From positions 97,735 through 161,734 of the forward strand of contig CACRXP010000645.1 in the NCBI GenBank assembly GCA_902702965.1: DNA of 64,000 nucleotides, written 5' to 3'. This document shows, one piece after another, positions 35,851-48,349 of this stretch; position 1 is the stretch's first letter; every line of letters starts with the position of its first letter. Origin of the DNA: Spirometra erinaceieuropaei (taxonomy: Eukaryota > Platyhelminthes > Cestoda > Diphyllobothriidea > Diphyllobothriidae). Both the position numbers and the translations under genes were made by a program. The notes beneath the pieces are model-generated. The model was not told where the DNA came from and ran no database searches. It saw nothing but the letters and a program-made list of their open reading frames with translations.

Positions 35851-37106
35851 TTGATCTTTTCTATAATCAAGTGCAGGTCGATTTTTATTACTCAGACGAG
35901 GCGTTTCTATTTCCATGAACTGTTTAGACGTCCACATAAGTCAGCCCTCTCAAGAATTCAGTAGGCGGTGTTAATGTATACAGTTGTGTTGAAGGGCAAC
36001 GCAAATTGGTCAAAATTTCGTGGAAAGGAGAAACCGGCCGCCCAACGTAGAGCACTGACCGTGAGATGACAGACGCAGGCAAATCGGGGACGACGTTCGT
36101 TAGGGTCAGAAAAGATTCATTGACGCATTAACTGCCTTTCATTAACTGCTCAGAATGGGTTACGAAGATAGCTGAACAGAGCGTTAGACCTGATAAGCAT
36201 CATACCGGTGAAGGTGTCGGTGGACATGTCTGCGAAAAAGCTCGATTCAGATAAGTTCCCTCACGCAGCACCCGTATCCCATAAATGTCACGTTTAGCCA
36301 CACTTATTGTACCGTCTCTGCTGATATGTTCTGATGGTAATCCGAAACCTTAGCACGAAGGAAGTGCACTAAAATTGCCTAAATTGCATTCCCCTTTTGC
36401 ATTGGCGACGTATTTGTTTTTTATAGGCCTTCCAAGTGATGGATAATAAGCCACTTACGGCATAGAATTTCAAAGAACCCCGAAAGTCCAGCAGACCGAA
36501 CATTTTGTGGACAACTTGTAGGCGAGCATAAAAGTCTGTACCTCACTTAAGCTAGAAGGCCCAAACCCCGTGAAGTTCATAAGTATGTATGCTCAAATGA
36601 GGTGAAAATATGCCACATCATAATTTTTGGGGGGAGTTTGAGACCAGCAGTTCCAAGGAGCCGAAATGCAAACGATGATGATGCGTTCACTTCCTGCTAG
36701 GAGACCACAATAGTCGAAGTTGCTAAATAAAGTCTACCATCATCATTGCAGAGTGCGCGGCATTTTATGCAGGGGAATGAACGTCGGCAAATATGTAAAA
36801 TCTGCCAATTAGTCCATGTGGCTTTTACTTGTTGACATGTGTGGGGGTGGAAGCCAAAAATTTAACGATTATTTAATCGTATGAAATCAGTTAGACCAAG
36901 TGAGAAATGCTCAAGAAGTTCCAAACTGTTGCGTTAGGGCACGGATATGTGCAAGTTCCCCCATGCGCTATCATCCAACAAAACGCCTTGTTGGGCATTA
37001 AAACAAGCATGCAGCGCAAATACGATTCTTCATCTCCTTAAAGTTTCCCATTACTGTCATTTCCCTAGTATAGGTAATCTTCAGCCATAATTCAGTCAGG
37101 GATATA
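35851..37106. other. no recognised feature
   Basis: Nothing in this stretch matches known domains or the other repeats. Confidence 0.4.
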
Positions 37107-38080
37107 CAGTAGATGTGCTAACTCATGAAATGTCAACCAAAATTTCGAAATGCGTTCTCGTTTCGAAAAGATAAATTAAGTGGTGTTGTAAAACTAATCA
37201 TCATGCAGCATAAATCTATAATGATCCAGTTACCTCAGGGTGCCGGCTTTCGAAAGAACTTATTTTCGGCTGCATGCAATATCTATACTCTGCACAAAAA
37301 TGACTACTTAAGTGGTATGCAATTTTCTCATTGATTTCGATGCCCTTGAAAATTCAATTATATTTCTTGGAAAACATGCATAAAATATTTGTTCTTTTAC
37401 TTATTCGGTAGAAAATCACGTCTTCTTCCAATTTCATACTCAAAAAAAGAGTATAATCCAATTTTAACAAAACTTTTCTAATTCCCGAATAATTTTGAAT
37501 CCGATCTGCTGTTACACTTGCATTCAGGGTTTCAGAACTACAAGCTGCATATTTTCCGTGTACAGAAAACATTTCTCTACGGTGTTAAGAGGAGACTACA
37601 TAAGGTTCATAAAATTAAGTAGTGGATTTGAGCATTATTGTTAACTTTACATGCCACATGCGTAAATGCAGATACATGACCTTTCATGAACGGCCATTTA
37701 GCGGTATTAAAAAATCTCACAATTAGAAACTTTTTTGAAACCGAATTATACTCTTCTTTCAAGTATAAACTCAAAATAAAACGTGATTGTCTACCGAATA
37801 AGTAAAAGAACAAATATTTTTATGCATGTTTTCCATGCAATATAATCGAATTTTCAAGGGAATCGAAAATCAATGAGAAAATCGCATACCACTTAAGTAG
37901 TCATTTTTCGCATGCAGTCGAAAATAAGTTCTTTCGAAAGCCGACACCCTGAGATAACTGGATCATTATAGATTTATGCTGTATCTTGATTAATTTTACA
38001 ACACTACTTAATTTATCTTTTCTAAACGAGAACGCATTTCGAAATTTTGGTTGACATTTCATGAGTTAGCACATCTACTG
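37107..38080. mobile_element. Tc1/mariner-like MITE, copy 4 (complete)
   Basis: Both ends are intact: TA-CAGTAGATGTGCTAACTC at the left and GAGTTAGCACATCTACTG-TA at the right, exact inverted complements for the first 20 bases. The arms (37107-37500 and 37695-38080) remain similar to their inner ends, with a loop of about 200 bp. Length 974 bp, no ORF. It is the best specimen of the first subfamily. Confidence 0.85.
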
Positions 38081-38931
38081 TACATAGCAGCATCCGACCG
38101 CTGTTACTACTTGCCCGTCGTCCGGAGAAGTGAATGGGGTTAACTGAAAAAGAAACAAATTTGTTACAATGGGTTATAGAAAAATTAAATTGAATATCCA
38201 GAAACCAGGTGTCCCCAGACATTTTATTACAATAGCCTCCGGAAGTAGAATACAAGTCTCTGGGACGGAAAGGGACTGCAGATTTGGAGTATAAGTTCGC
38301 CTCGCAGCCGACCTGTCCGCCCCACGTAGGCCGTAGGGTAGAACATGGGACGCGAATTCCGTGGGTTAGCAGTTCGATTCCTTTCTGTTTCCATATTCTG
38401 TTGCAGTGCAAATATCTTCTAGGTATCAGACAACTCAGTCTACCTGAATAACCCAGCACATGCTGACGTCTACACGGTGGCCGGCTTTTTACGAGTCGGA
38501 GATGCTATCCCAAAATAAAAGCAGGGCCATATTGTTTGGCCTGACTCCGTGTGCGAATCGTTCATGTGTATGCGTCAGGTCGACTAACTGGTGCTATTCC
38601 CGGTGAAAACAAACAGGCTGTCTACCGACAAGGTGCCCCTCTCCAGTCCTCGTAATCGTGTGCAGACATGAAAGCGGTTATTAGTTTGACTGAGGTGTCA
38701 CGGTGTTTATCAGCAAAAAACTCGGTAGGGATTCTCAAGACCGTGAACTCCTACATAAACAGGAGCATTTCATGTACGCATCTCACCAGTCACCAGATTC
38801 CCACATTACTTGGTCATAACGATATCCCGCTATCTAATTATTCTTATTGGCGCGGCCTTTTTTCCTTAGCCAAACAGCCTTATCTTCCACGTTCTCAAGA
38901 TTGTGAATCGAATCTCTCTGAGACATCCTGT
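38081..38931. other. no recognised feature
   Basis: Nothing in this stretch matches known domains or the other repeats. The last 100 bases may belong to a PLE terminus that ends in the ribozyme-like element that follows. Confidence 0.35.
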
Positions 38932-38975
38932 CTGATGACGGGTTGTTGTTAATAAGTAGAGAAACCCGGAAATTC
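38932..38975 (+). ncRNA. hammerhead-ribozyme-like core, divergent type
   Basis: CTGATGA at 38932-38938 is followed directly by a six-pair stem (CGGGTT with AACCCG), a loop of 18 bases, and GAAA then TTC at 38969-38975. Unlike the other copies there is no extra base after CTGATGA, and the sequence after GAAA is TTC, not CGTC. The core letters fit the hammerhead consensus. A partner for stem I is not obvious, so this may be a decayed copy or chance. Confidence 0.35.
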
Positions 38976-40523
38976 TTGGTACGCGAATTTTCTGTAAAGT
39001 CATATACTGAACGGTCGCCGGCGGACCACATTCTAGGGGATTCCAGTCGGCTGCGCTTGTCAAAGTTAACCTCTTCTCGTGGCAATCCATGAAGCTATCC
39101 GAAGCGTCAGCTGATGTCGCATTTCGAATGTCATGTGTGTCCTCAATTTTTTTGCGCAGGTGAAGATGCGATGTCCCGTTTTGCCGTTTTGGCTGAGAAT
39201 CAAGTGTCAGGTTAAAACAAAGTGGACTTAAGGAATGTAAGCCGATATTTCTCGAACCAGTGACAGGAAGGACAATTAATCACCTTACCGTTATCACATG
39301 GAAATGGTGTTCACCAATCGACTCTGACTACAGAAAGGAATGTGGGACAGCTCTGAAGCTGGGTGCCTCGCAGGTGGCCACAAAGCAACTGCAACCAATG
39401 CAAACGATCTACTAAGAGAGACAAGACACACTAGAAGGACTGTTTCTGGCTGACTGCCCATCGCCAGCAAGTCCTACGACGACGGAAAGTGTTCGCGCAC
39501 CCGGGATTTAAACATGAGTTCGGCGGGTTGCCGGTGGCGGTAAAGAGGCAAAAAGTGGCTATTTCAGTTTGCCGTATCTTTGCTGGAGTTGACTATGGGC
39601 GGGTTGTCTCCTCCTTCATTTATTCTTAACCGAAAACCAGCTTATTTTGTGAGCTGCTGCAAAGTTTTCCGGGGCTGTAAACGTAGTGTTTCTGCCGAAT
39701 CCAACTTCCTTCCGGGCTTTAAATGACCCGAGTTAGGTTTGTGAGGCACCACCTCCATTTGGCAGATCCCTGTTGGTTGGAGGCAAGGTGTTTTAGTCTT
39801 AAAAAGCATAAGGACGATCACGTAGGATGCTTCTCATGATTTACCAATACTCGTGAGGAGAGCTGAGTAATGAGTGGATGCAAAATATAGATTGTAACAA
39901 TAAAAATAGTAAAATAAAATATAATAAAAATAACATAATAATATGACCCTTACAAACCTAAATACTCGATGTGCCTTCTACATGGGCAGAAGAGTACAGC
40001 AAGAGAGCTAATTTCCATAGAGGTCCTGCTCCTAGTCATTTACGTGCGACACTCCGGAGTGTCATGATGTAGCTGGTTAATGTAATTTATAATAGCGACA
40101 TTCATAAAGATCCACTGGAGAATTTAAAAATTAGAAACTATGTGGTTTCCTGCAAACAGTTACCTTCTTTGGATGTCCATCGTCAACGCGTCTAATGCGC
40201 ATTATAAAACCAAAATCAAAATAATCTGTCGAGGTAGTCGATCTGGGCCTGATCGACTTTTTGCTTTTTCACTCTCAATATTTTTACGAATGCAAGAACT
40301 ATCTGCGCTGTTAGTCGCCCCCACGACGGAGATCATTCTGACGGATAATTTGTGTTTGGAAATACATTACATGTTTTCCATTCGTATTTCATGAGTTCTG
40401 GTGAACGCAGCAGTCGTGATTTTAGATACTTCGCTAAGCAGGTCGATTTTATTTCTGCTGGGACCTTTGGCTCTAGGAAGCTTTTTCTACAAGTTCTTCC
40501 CGCTCCTGGTATATACGGGTATA
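38976..40523. other. no recognised feature
   Basis: It includes an AT-rich low-complexity patch at 39893-39945. Nothing else is recognisable. Confidence 0.4.
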
Positions 40524-41133
40524 CAGTTAGTGACCGATCCCATGAAATGTCCGGAATTCTGAAATGCGTTTTCGATTAGGAAAGATCACTTAGGTGGAGT
40601 TGTAATATTGATTATCTAGCGGCATAATCCACTAATGCTTCGGACTTGCCAGGATGTCGGCTTTTGAATGCTCTTCTTTTCGCTCTCACGCAGAAACCAC
40701 ACTCGGTAAACAATGACTATTTAAGTAGCATGTATTTTCGCACTGATTTTCGATGGTCATATAAATTTAAATATATTTTATAGAAAACATGCACAAAATG
40801 TGCATTCTTCCACTTATTTGGTTACAAATCATGTCGACTTTACATTTAAGGCTGGAAAACAGAGCATATTTAGGTCTTAAAAAGTTTTCCAATTCCCGAA
40901 ACATTTTAAGCCAGATCATTCGCTACATTAGCGTTTAGCGATTTAGATCTACAAGGCACATGCCTTCCGTGTAAGGAAAACCATTTATTCCTCTGTGTCA
41001 TTTAGAGTTTGTAAAATTTTACAATGAGCGCGGACTATGTTATAAATATTATGAGGAGCATTGGTAACCACACAGGTACGATGCTGTATGAGTGTACATT
41101 GCGAGGTCTTAAAAATCGTATTATTGCCTTTTT
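40524..41133. mobile_element. Tc1/mariner-like MITE, copy 5 (right arm lost)
   Basis: The left end is TA-CAGTTAGTGACCGATC. The left arm and central region follow copy 3 closely ('gccagatcattcgctacattagcg', 'tacgatgctgtatgagtgtacatt'). Similarity stops shortly after the point where the right arm should begin. Confidence 0.7.
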
Positions 41134-42485
41134 CTTGATTGCCGGAAATGTATCCTCCTGAGATGTAGCACGCAAATTGGAAGAATGGATAGGAACACCT
41201 AACATGGCACGTACGGTTTATGAGTGAGGCGCTGAATCAGCATGTTTACGCGGTAGCAGCTGTTAAAGAAGACGTTAACGTGGATCCATTTTTAGCGCAG
41301 TGAGTGACGTAATCCAGCAGGTGCTGAGATCTACGACACATCCTGTTCAAGACGGTCGTTCACCTCATTGAATAGCCTGCTCAGCAAAGATCGGAGACAT
41401 TTTGTAGCCATCGCCGGGAACTGTGTCTACAGGGGAACGGCCTGATCGTTGGTAGAATATAATGCCTGGACACCGTATATCAACGCATCTCCTGATCTCT
41501 TTATTTTTACTGAACTTTCGTCGTAGTGAAAACAACTCTTCTTAATCCCTTAACTCGGACTCATATGACTTAAACACCAAATTAAAAATTGAAACTGTAA
41601 TAAGCAACCGACTCCCCTGCGAAGATATCCTTGTCTACCCTTGTGCAGATGGGAATTTGGTTGTTGCGGTGTTCCAACTAGTCGACACTTGCACTATTCG
41701 AAGGTTTTGAAACACACCAAGGCAAGCCTCCTCCATGACCGTTTCAGGACTGACTGACACGTAAGCCATTTAAATGAGCTACGCAACCTCCGTACGAACA
41801 GACAAGGGCCAATAGGGCAGCAGCTCGGATTTCGGAAGGTCATACTCTGTATTAAAATAGTATACGAGGAGGTTTTACAACCTTCGCGTCCACTGAGATA
41901 AACATGGCCCATAGACCACATTCGTCTCCGTAATGTGCCACGTACGAACACGTCGTCGCCCAACGAAGACGCAGCAGTTGTTTACCGAGTATGCTGCACT
42001 GGTTCGGACTGCTACTACGTTGGGGAACCCGGATGCGAACGGCATTCACCTCTTCACGAAAGCCGATTGACAAAACGGGGTTGAGACCCCAGGTCTCAAC
42101 TTGCAAATCACATTTGCGAAACCTACCATACTTCTGACACTCAAGGAACTATCATCGTAGTCCAGGGCAGTTCAAAGACAGAGCGGCTCACCTTTAAAGC
42201 TTTTCTGCATATTGCGGTCGACGAAGACGTTTCATCAGAAAAAAACCTCTTAAAAGTTGATATAAAGAATATGATAGTAACATAATTGGATTAGGTGCAA
42301 ACTACAGAACATTTATGTGACGTAAAACATTCGAAATGAACATGAAAAAGCTCAGGGAACCCTAAACAAGACATCCGAAAACAACAGATGCCAGACAAAA
42401 GGCCAGTTCAGCGAAGTCATGTAATAGGTGACTTGATCGCTGGAACAAGGATTTCCTTCGGCTAATGTCACGTTTTCCCATTCGT
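41134..42485. other. no recognised feature
   Basis: Nothing in this stretch matches known domains or the other repeats. Confidence 0.4.
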
Positions 42486-42895
42486 GCTGGAGGCAACGGT
42501 ATAGAGGAGGACCCCACTTAACTGCCAGTAGACTGTGAAACGTACCATACGTGATTTATGGTAAACAGAATTTTATGAGTAAGGCTGCACGCTGGACAGG
42601 AAGTTGACAAACTGAAAGAAAACGCAGAAATTACCTGGATTTATGCCGAAAGTCTTATCCCACACTACTGTATGACAACGGAAATGAGAATAGTAATTAA
42701 ACAATAAACAAAATGTAAATCTCACGAACTAATGAATTTTGAGTTCAGATGTGAGGTCATGGGAAGTAATCGTTGTTGGCAGTGCAATTTCTGCAACAGC
42801 CTGCAAATGTATGCCAAGACAAAACCCCATATGACACTATCCACAGTCTACTGACAGTTAAGTGGGGTCCTTCTGTATACCGTTGCCGGGTTGGC
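42486..42895. repeat. 60-bp inverted repeat pair
   Basis: The block at 42490-42548, containing 'ggcaacggtataga' and 'ccccacttaactgcc', is the approximate inverse of 42840-42893, containing 'ggcagttaagtgggg' style sequence and 'tataccgttgcc'. About 290 bp separates the arms and no ORF spans it convincingly. Confidence 0.6.
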
Positions 42896-43244
42896 TGCCA
42901 GGGAGAGCAACAGAAGTGGGGAGCGGGCAAACAGGGGGTGAAGCAATTATAGACTGCACTTGCTGCGCCCTCATGCATGTACAAAAATTCGTAACTTCCG
43001 CAGTCAGAGTCCATGCACGTATCGGATACACGGATGACCCGAGCGCCAGCACGAAAGTCGTCGGTTGCCATAATTTCACTGCCGGTGTTGACGTCTGAAA
43101 TGATAGTGACTCGAAAAGTTGGTTTTTCAATACTGTTGCTAAAAGCGACTCTCATCCGCGCACCTGTCAGATTCCGTAGGCTGTTAGAGTGAATCTGCTC
43201 ACTTTGGCTGCTTAGTCATTCACTTTTAAACAATTTGAATACCG

Positions 43245-44285
43245 ACCGACTGGGACGGAGGACAGCGGTAATTACTCACGAAGTGACGCGCTGCAAGGTG
43301 GACATTGCTACTTTCGGGGCTAACTTGAGTAGGTGGGTGTCGGCAACACCTTCTTTTGGACTGGCCGCCTAAATGAATAGCGACGCAACTCGGACGTCGC
43401 CTCTCCCATCCCGAGCAACACCGTAGGACGACTGTCCAGTGTGCCATAGAGCATCAACGATCGGCTGATGAGTCAGCGCCTGCCTCTTCGGCGATCCCAT
43501 TTCGCCACCATCGCCAGCGCCTACGCCCCATCAACGGCCGGCTATGATGAGGCGAAGACCAAGTTCTATGAAGACATGCACGCCCTCCTGTCTTCTGGGC
43601 TGAATTCGGACAAACTGACTGTTGTTTACCGTCCGCGTCGGGGAAGACCACCCTGCCTGGAGATGAGTGCTGGGTCCCCATGGAATTGGCGGCTACAACC
43701 GTATCCTTCTGCTGAGAACCTGCGCAAAACATCGCCTTCTCCTGACCAACACCTTCTGCCGCCTGCAGACGCGAAGAATGCGACCTGGATGCACCCACGA
43801 TCGCGGCGCTGAGAGCTGCTGGACTACGATCTCATCCGCAGGCGAGATCGATAGAACGTGATGATGGTGAGCAAGGCCATCTGTGACACCGATGGGTGGA
43901 CGGTTCACCGTCTCGCCGTCTCCATGACGAGACTCCGACTGTAATCCCGTAGGCGACCAGGAGGTAAACGACCCCCAAGTAAGTTAAATACTGTTTTGCC
44001 GAATTTGCCTGCTCACCGTCTTCATTTCAGCGGTCCGTTAACCCAGCGACTGGAAAATATTCAGACTTCCAACGGTGACGCCATCGAGGAGACTCGGTAG
44101 CGTTTACTGCAGGACGTTATTCACTCGGCTGCCTTGGCTGTCCTTGGACGCGCACTTCGTCAGCACCAGGGCTGGTTCGACAACGACGACGCAGACATCA
44201 GTCAGCCACCTGTTGAATGGCACAGGCTATACACGGACCACATGAACCATCGGATCAAAGCCAAAAGAGCCGTGGTTTGGAAGGC
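43245..44285 (+). pseudogene. RTE-type LINE AP-endonuclease domain, decayed
   Basis: Across frames the translation follows the exonuclease-endonuclease-phosphatase domain of RTE-like LINEs. Near 43245 it reads RPRRTAVITHEVTRCKVDIA. Frame 43468 reads RLPLRRSHFATIASAYAPS, and near 43667 it reads [11 protein letters not shown] then [27 protein letters not shown] follows near 43780 and SKLNTVLPNLPAHRLHFS near 43975. Near 44100 it continues as VIHSAALAVLGRALRQHQGW. Compared with the usual domain, the segment between the N-terminal sheet and the SAYAP strand is shortened, and several frameshifts and stops are present. The reverse transcriptase that should follow is absent; sequence passes into the GC-rich composite repeat at about 44255-44290. 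Confidence 0.75.
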
Positions 44286-44645
44286 TGCCAATTGACGATG
44301 AAGATCAGACCTCTTAATCAGTCTGGTGTGTTTTTGTGCGGAGTGGATAAATGATGGACTGAGAGTCAGGCTGCTATGGCTCCTTCATAATGTGAACCCT
44401 AGGGCAATCCCACTCCGTGGGATCCGAGACGGATGTTGCGGCACGCCTTGGGACGGCTCCGGCCGCGTCGGCCATCTGCGTCCTCCCCCACCGCCGGTCC
44501 TCTTGACTATGTCTCGACGCCAGACCCGGTTGAGGGAGGAGGAGAGAGTGCTCCAGATGACGCTCAATTCAACCATCATTACAAACTAGTTCGCGTGCAT
44601 GTCACCGTCCCTGCTCCCAGCCTGCTATGAAGCACACGATGGGAC
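44255..44645 (+). repeat. GC-rich composite repeat (families G and A)
   Basis: Order and landmarks match 1480-1950: 'agccgtggtttggaaggctgcc' (44268), 'gtgcggagtgg' (44335), 'gagagtcaggctgctatggctcc' (44360), 'gggaggaggagagagtg' (44534) and 'ctgctcccagcctgct' (44611). The middle block with 'ttgtgtggaccag' is missing. Confidence 0.65.
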
Positions 44646-45154
44646 CTCGTTGATCACAACGGTAAAAGTTTTATGTGTGTATGTGATAGAGAGAGAGAAA
44701 GATTGGGGGCACGCGACGGTGACAAACGCATGAATTTGTTCCTAGTGGAGCAGACTAGTGCCACATCTGCATGTATAAATCGCTCCTTTCACACCTACCC
44801 TTATCCGATGACGGGGCAAAGTCAGGGGGACCAAAGGTAGGCGTGGGCGCAGTAGCTAACAAAATTAAACAGCGTGTTCAATAGTGCCACTCATTACCTG
44901 GTCCTTAACTCCGCACATACCATACTCAACACTCAAGGGCTCTCTCCGATCTCTCACAAGCGAAAGTTGCACAGAGGGAGCATTAAAAAGGATCCACTGC
45001 ATACAAACATTCATTTAGAAGGACGAACGTGCTCTCATATCGGCTGACATCTCTCCAATCCACCACATTTAGATAGACCCAGTGACGGCGGATTTACTAT
45101 GGCGAGGAATGCGCCGATTTGTCACGAAGAGGATTTCTTCAGAATCAGCACCCG
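44646..45154. other. no recognised feature
   Basis: A short GA-rich tract lies at 44688-44702. I see nothing else. Confidence 0.4.
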
Positions 45155-45470
45155 CTTTCATGTACCAGTAACCGCTCCGGGCATTTCAACGGACCAGAGA
45201 GGGGATTGGGCGCAGCGGTTGACGTTGTGTGAGACTCACTTCAACGAGTCCAACGAGCCAATCAGAACCCTGACCACAAACATGCGCTCACACACCTGGC
45301 GCAGTCGGTCCACCACTGGGGTCTACCAGATGGGTCATAAGCTCTTCATCTAACCAAAATTCATCAGTGCCTCGCCGCCTGCCATTTTCAATCTTTGCAG
45401 ATCAGGTATTTATTCACTCAGGGATGTGCGCAAACCGATCCATTGGCTTCCAAAAGCAATAGATATATAT
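45155..45470 (+). repeat. family G block followed by repeat F
   Basis: 'gggattgggcgcagcggttgacg' at about 45202 matches the G blocks at 24811 and 25196. It leads into repeat F (45262-45460), which aligns with 33990-34232 over 'ggggtctaccagatgggtca' and 'tatttattcactcaggga'. The G-F junction is seen only here. Confidence 0.6.
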
Positions 45471-47449
45471 ATTCTCTGGAGTTTACATACCAGAAACCGC
45501 ATAGAGAGCGATGGGGACCCATTCAGCAGCCGAACACCTCGCAGCTGTATCGTGCAGCAGCGGGTGTCGGTAGCACGTTATAACCATATGACATATACAA
45601 GGGAATTATCTAACTTATATCCCTGACATTTTTAGGGGAAATTGCGAAACATCTGGTCAAACGTCTAAAGAACGGTATATTTTTTAACTCACGCAAATAG
45701 GCACACTTATCGCACTATAGTTTACGAATTAGCGCCCGCATGCGTCCTATTTACAAACGCACACGCATACGGAGACGTGGTTGTGCTAATAAACACGCCC
45801 TATTTTGGAAACCGCCCAAACTTCAAGTAATAGCATTTTCCGCGGGAAAAACCAGAACGCCGTGGTGATACAACTGCCATGGTGATTACGTTGTCTGTAG
45901 AGGTCAGTCGTTTCGCTTTCTGAAAATTTTTTTTAAAAATCGAAACTCACTCTGCCCTTCATGGAACAAACTGGTTAGTTAAAGTGAACTCTGGTTCCAC
46001 TTTTTATTGCTGGAGTGACGCTTAATGGGACCGGTCCGATTGGAAGTCTGGTGACGGGCATTCAATCTTACAAGTTAATCAAGCGTTTCCAGCAGAGGGT
46101 TGAGCTTATATGCTCTTACAATCCTTCAGTGGATAGATGAAGTGTCGTTAAGTATAAATTATTGTATGTTTAGTGCCTCTCGGTACTGCAACTCCACCCA
46201 GGCAGTCTCAACTAAGTAAGGACATTTTTGAAGAATTCGATCAACATTATTTTGCTTTTCTAGAATTGTTTCCCTAATGTCAGATTTCTGGCCGTTTTAT
46301 ACGCTGTAGATAGGCCTTTTTGAGTTCAGATGTGTGTATCAAAACCGTTTTGTGCTGATACTTCTGGAAATACTCGCTTTAATCAAATGCCTTTAAGATT
46401 GCTCGAGACGTTGTGTAATTAACACCCGATTCGAGAGGACTCAAAGTCCTGTTTTCAGCGTTAACATTATTAGTGCTCGCTTTAAGCTCTCTCAGAAGTT
46501 TAAGATTAGCACATAACTAGCGCTTTCTTGCGCGCTTGCTTTGTTACAACGAGGTTGTTCAGCCGGTCGACTGGGTGTCACCTAAACCATCAGCAATGTC
46601 ATTTAGAGGCATTTGAATGACGCAAGACCCCTTTTGATCAAAAACATAGAAATGCTAATTCCATCAAGTTGTTAGTTGACTAATAGCAAAGTATTATGTC
46701 GAGATTCCCCAAAAGGCGTTGTTAGGCTCAAGGAAGTTGGGGCAGACAAAAACATACGGTGCGTTGGCAGATTTTCGGCTTAATACTACTTGAAACAGTT
46801 AACATTTCTATGACTTTTGAGTTCAGTATTCAGTCGGAAGACGTTAACAGTGATTCAATTTTCCCTGACTTAAGAATATGTGATAATGCTAAGTCTTACA
46901 GAACATTTATAGGACCTCTTCCAGAATAATTAGCACCTGTAAAACGTACTAAATGAGTAAACAGAGGAGCTAGAAAAAGAAAAAAGAATGAGGGAAGGAG
47001 GGTGGAGATAAGGTGGAGGAGGAAGGGAGGGGAGGAAAATTCCGTCGAAACCTAGGCGCAAGGATAATGCCCTAATGTGGAGCTGACGTCATTGAAGAAA
47101 GCATTTTCGTTCGCCAGACGATACGCACAGAGAAAGACCGAGCGAGAGAGTGAGTGAGGGGGATAGAGAGAGGCGAGAACAAGTTTTCGACAAAACAAGA
47201 TGACAAATAAGAGCGGTGGAGAAGGAAAAAGACGACAAAGAAGAGAAGGGGAAGCCGACGAAGGGGTGGAACGAAGAAGAAAGGTGGAGCGGGAAACAGA
47301 CGCAATTTGGTGGTCGGAGTTGAACAACAAGTACCACTGATATCCATCCACAAAGTCTGGGCCTTAATCCCTGTGAGTAAGCAAGAAGAAGCCTTGTCGA
47401 ATATCCGAAAAATTTGTCTCCACGCCCTCGGACTCCTACCATTGTACCC
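45471..47449. other. no recognised feature; purine-rich tract at 46975-47290
   Basis: From about 46975 to 47290 the plus strand is strongly purine-rich (blocks such as 'gggaaggagggtggagataagg' in shorter form). It gives rise to misleading minus-strand ORFs of up to 138 codons rich in Ser, Leu and Phe. The remainder is unrecognised. Confidence 0.5.
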
Positions 47450-47630
47450 GATCGCAGCCGACAGGACAACGATTCCGTGGCTCCGTGGTTAGGGGCATTG
47501 AACATCTAAACAACAGGTCGAGCCCCGGGTGTTCCGCACTTCGAGGTTGGGTATGACTGGCTGACGACAGCTAATGTGCCAGAAATGGCCATTCCATTCC
47601 CCTTTGTCTTTGTCGATTATGCCCTTCGGC
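47450..47630 (+). repeat. tRNA-derived SINE
   Basis: An A-box-like 'ggctccgtggttagggg' (47479-47495) and B-box-like 'ggtcgagcccc' (47517-47527) stand 22 bases apart in tRNA-like order. They are followed by 'ggctgacgacagc' and a tail 'cagaaatggccattcc...tttgtctttgtcg'. The internal boxes would drive RNA polymerase III. The tRNA fold is too eroded to be a real tRNA. Confidence 0.65.
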
Positions 47631-48349
47631 CTCTTCCATATAAAGAAGAGAACTTTTTAATAAACTTCAGGGTCAGAATTTAGTTTGCTGTCTTTATAGT
47701 CTGATCATTCGATTACCCATGGGTACAGCGTCGATTATTTTAAATCATTTACATTCTTACAGGAGCAATGTGTTTGAGTTTTTTCATTAAAACCAAAAAG
47801 ACTTTTGACCGGCTTCCGGGCCGAGCATTCTTCATTAATTCACTGGAAAGGTTTTATGCGCTAAATCAGACGAATGTGAGAATGGTCGGGCTTTCTTTAG
47901 TTGTGTTGTTGCACAACTGATGCCACGCCCATCTGTGAGTCTGGTCAGAGGGGTATGGTGTTTATACCGCCTTTTCGACCTAAAATATTCTTTACTAGAC
48001 TCCAGACCAAAACACGTGTTCCATTCTGCATGCCGAGAAGGTGCGTTTACAACTTTCATCCTCGCCTGCAAGCACCGCGACTGATACATACCACGGAAAA
48101 TAACCAAAGAGACGAAAAGTACGGCCTTTTTTACCTGCAACATGTGCTATCTAGCGAAAGTGAGGCTCCACCCCCCATACCGGACTGTCGCCAGGGCTGG
48201 GGTATTTGACGGAAAAAGTGAAATCAATGGCCGATGACTGTCAGGCCAGATTGGTAGTCGTCATCACTTTATTCTACAACAGTTCATTTGAAAACTGTTT
48301 AAGTAATGGAACTTTAAAGTCCAAACTACGTTTGTCATGAAAAAACGCA
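47631..48349. other. no recognised feature
   Basis: Nothing in this stretch matches known domains or the other repeats. Confidence 0.4.

Noticed and set aside
42228..42247. GACGTTTCATCAG as another ribozyme-like core
   Set aside because: CTGATGA runs directly into AACGTC with no room for a stem II.
43970..44035. An intron in the RTE-like remnant (GTAAGT ... TTTCAG)
   Set aside because: The stretch itself translates in frame to the expected SKLNTVLPNLPAHRLHFS segment, so it is coding-derived.
47052..47505. Minus-strand ORFs of 93-138 codons rich in Ser, Leu and Phe
   Set aside because: They arise from the polypurine tract; composition alone explains the open frame and no domain is visible.
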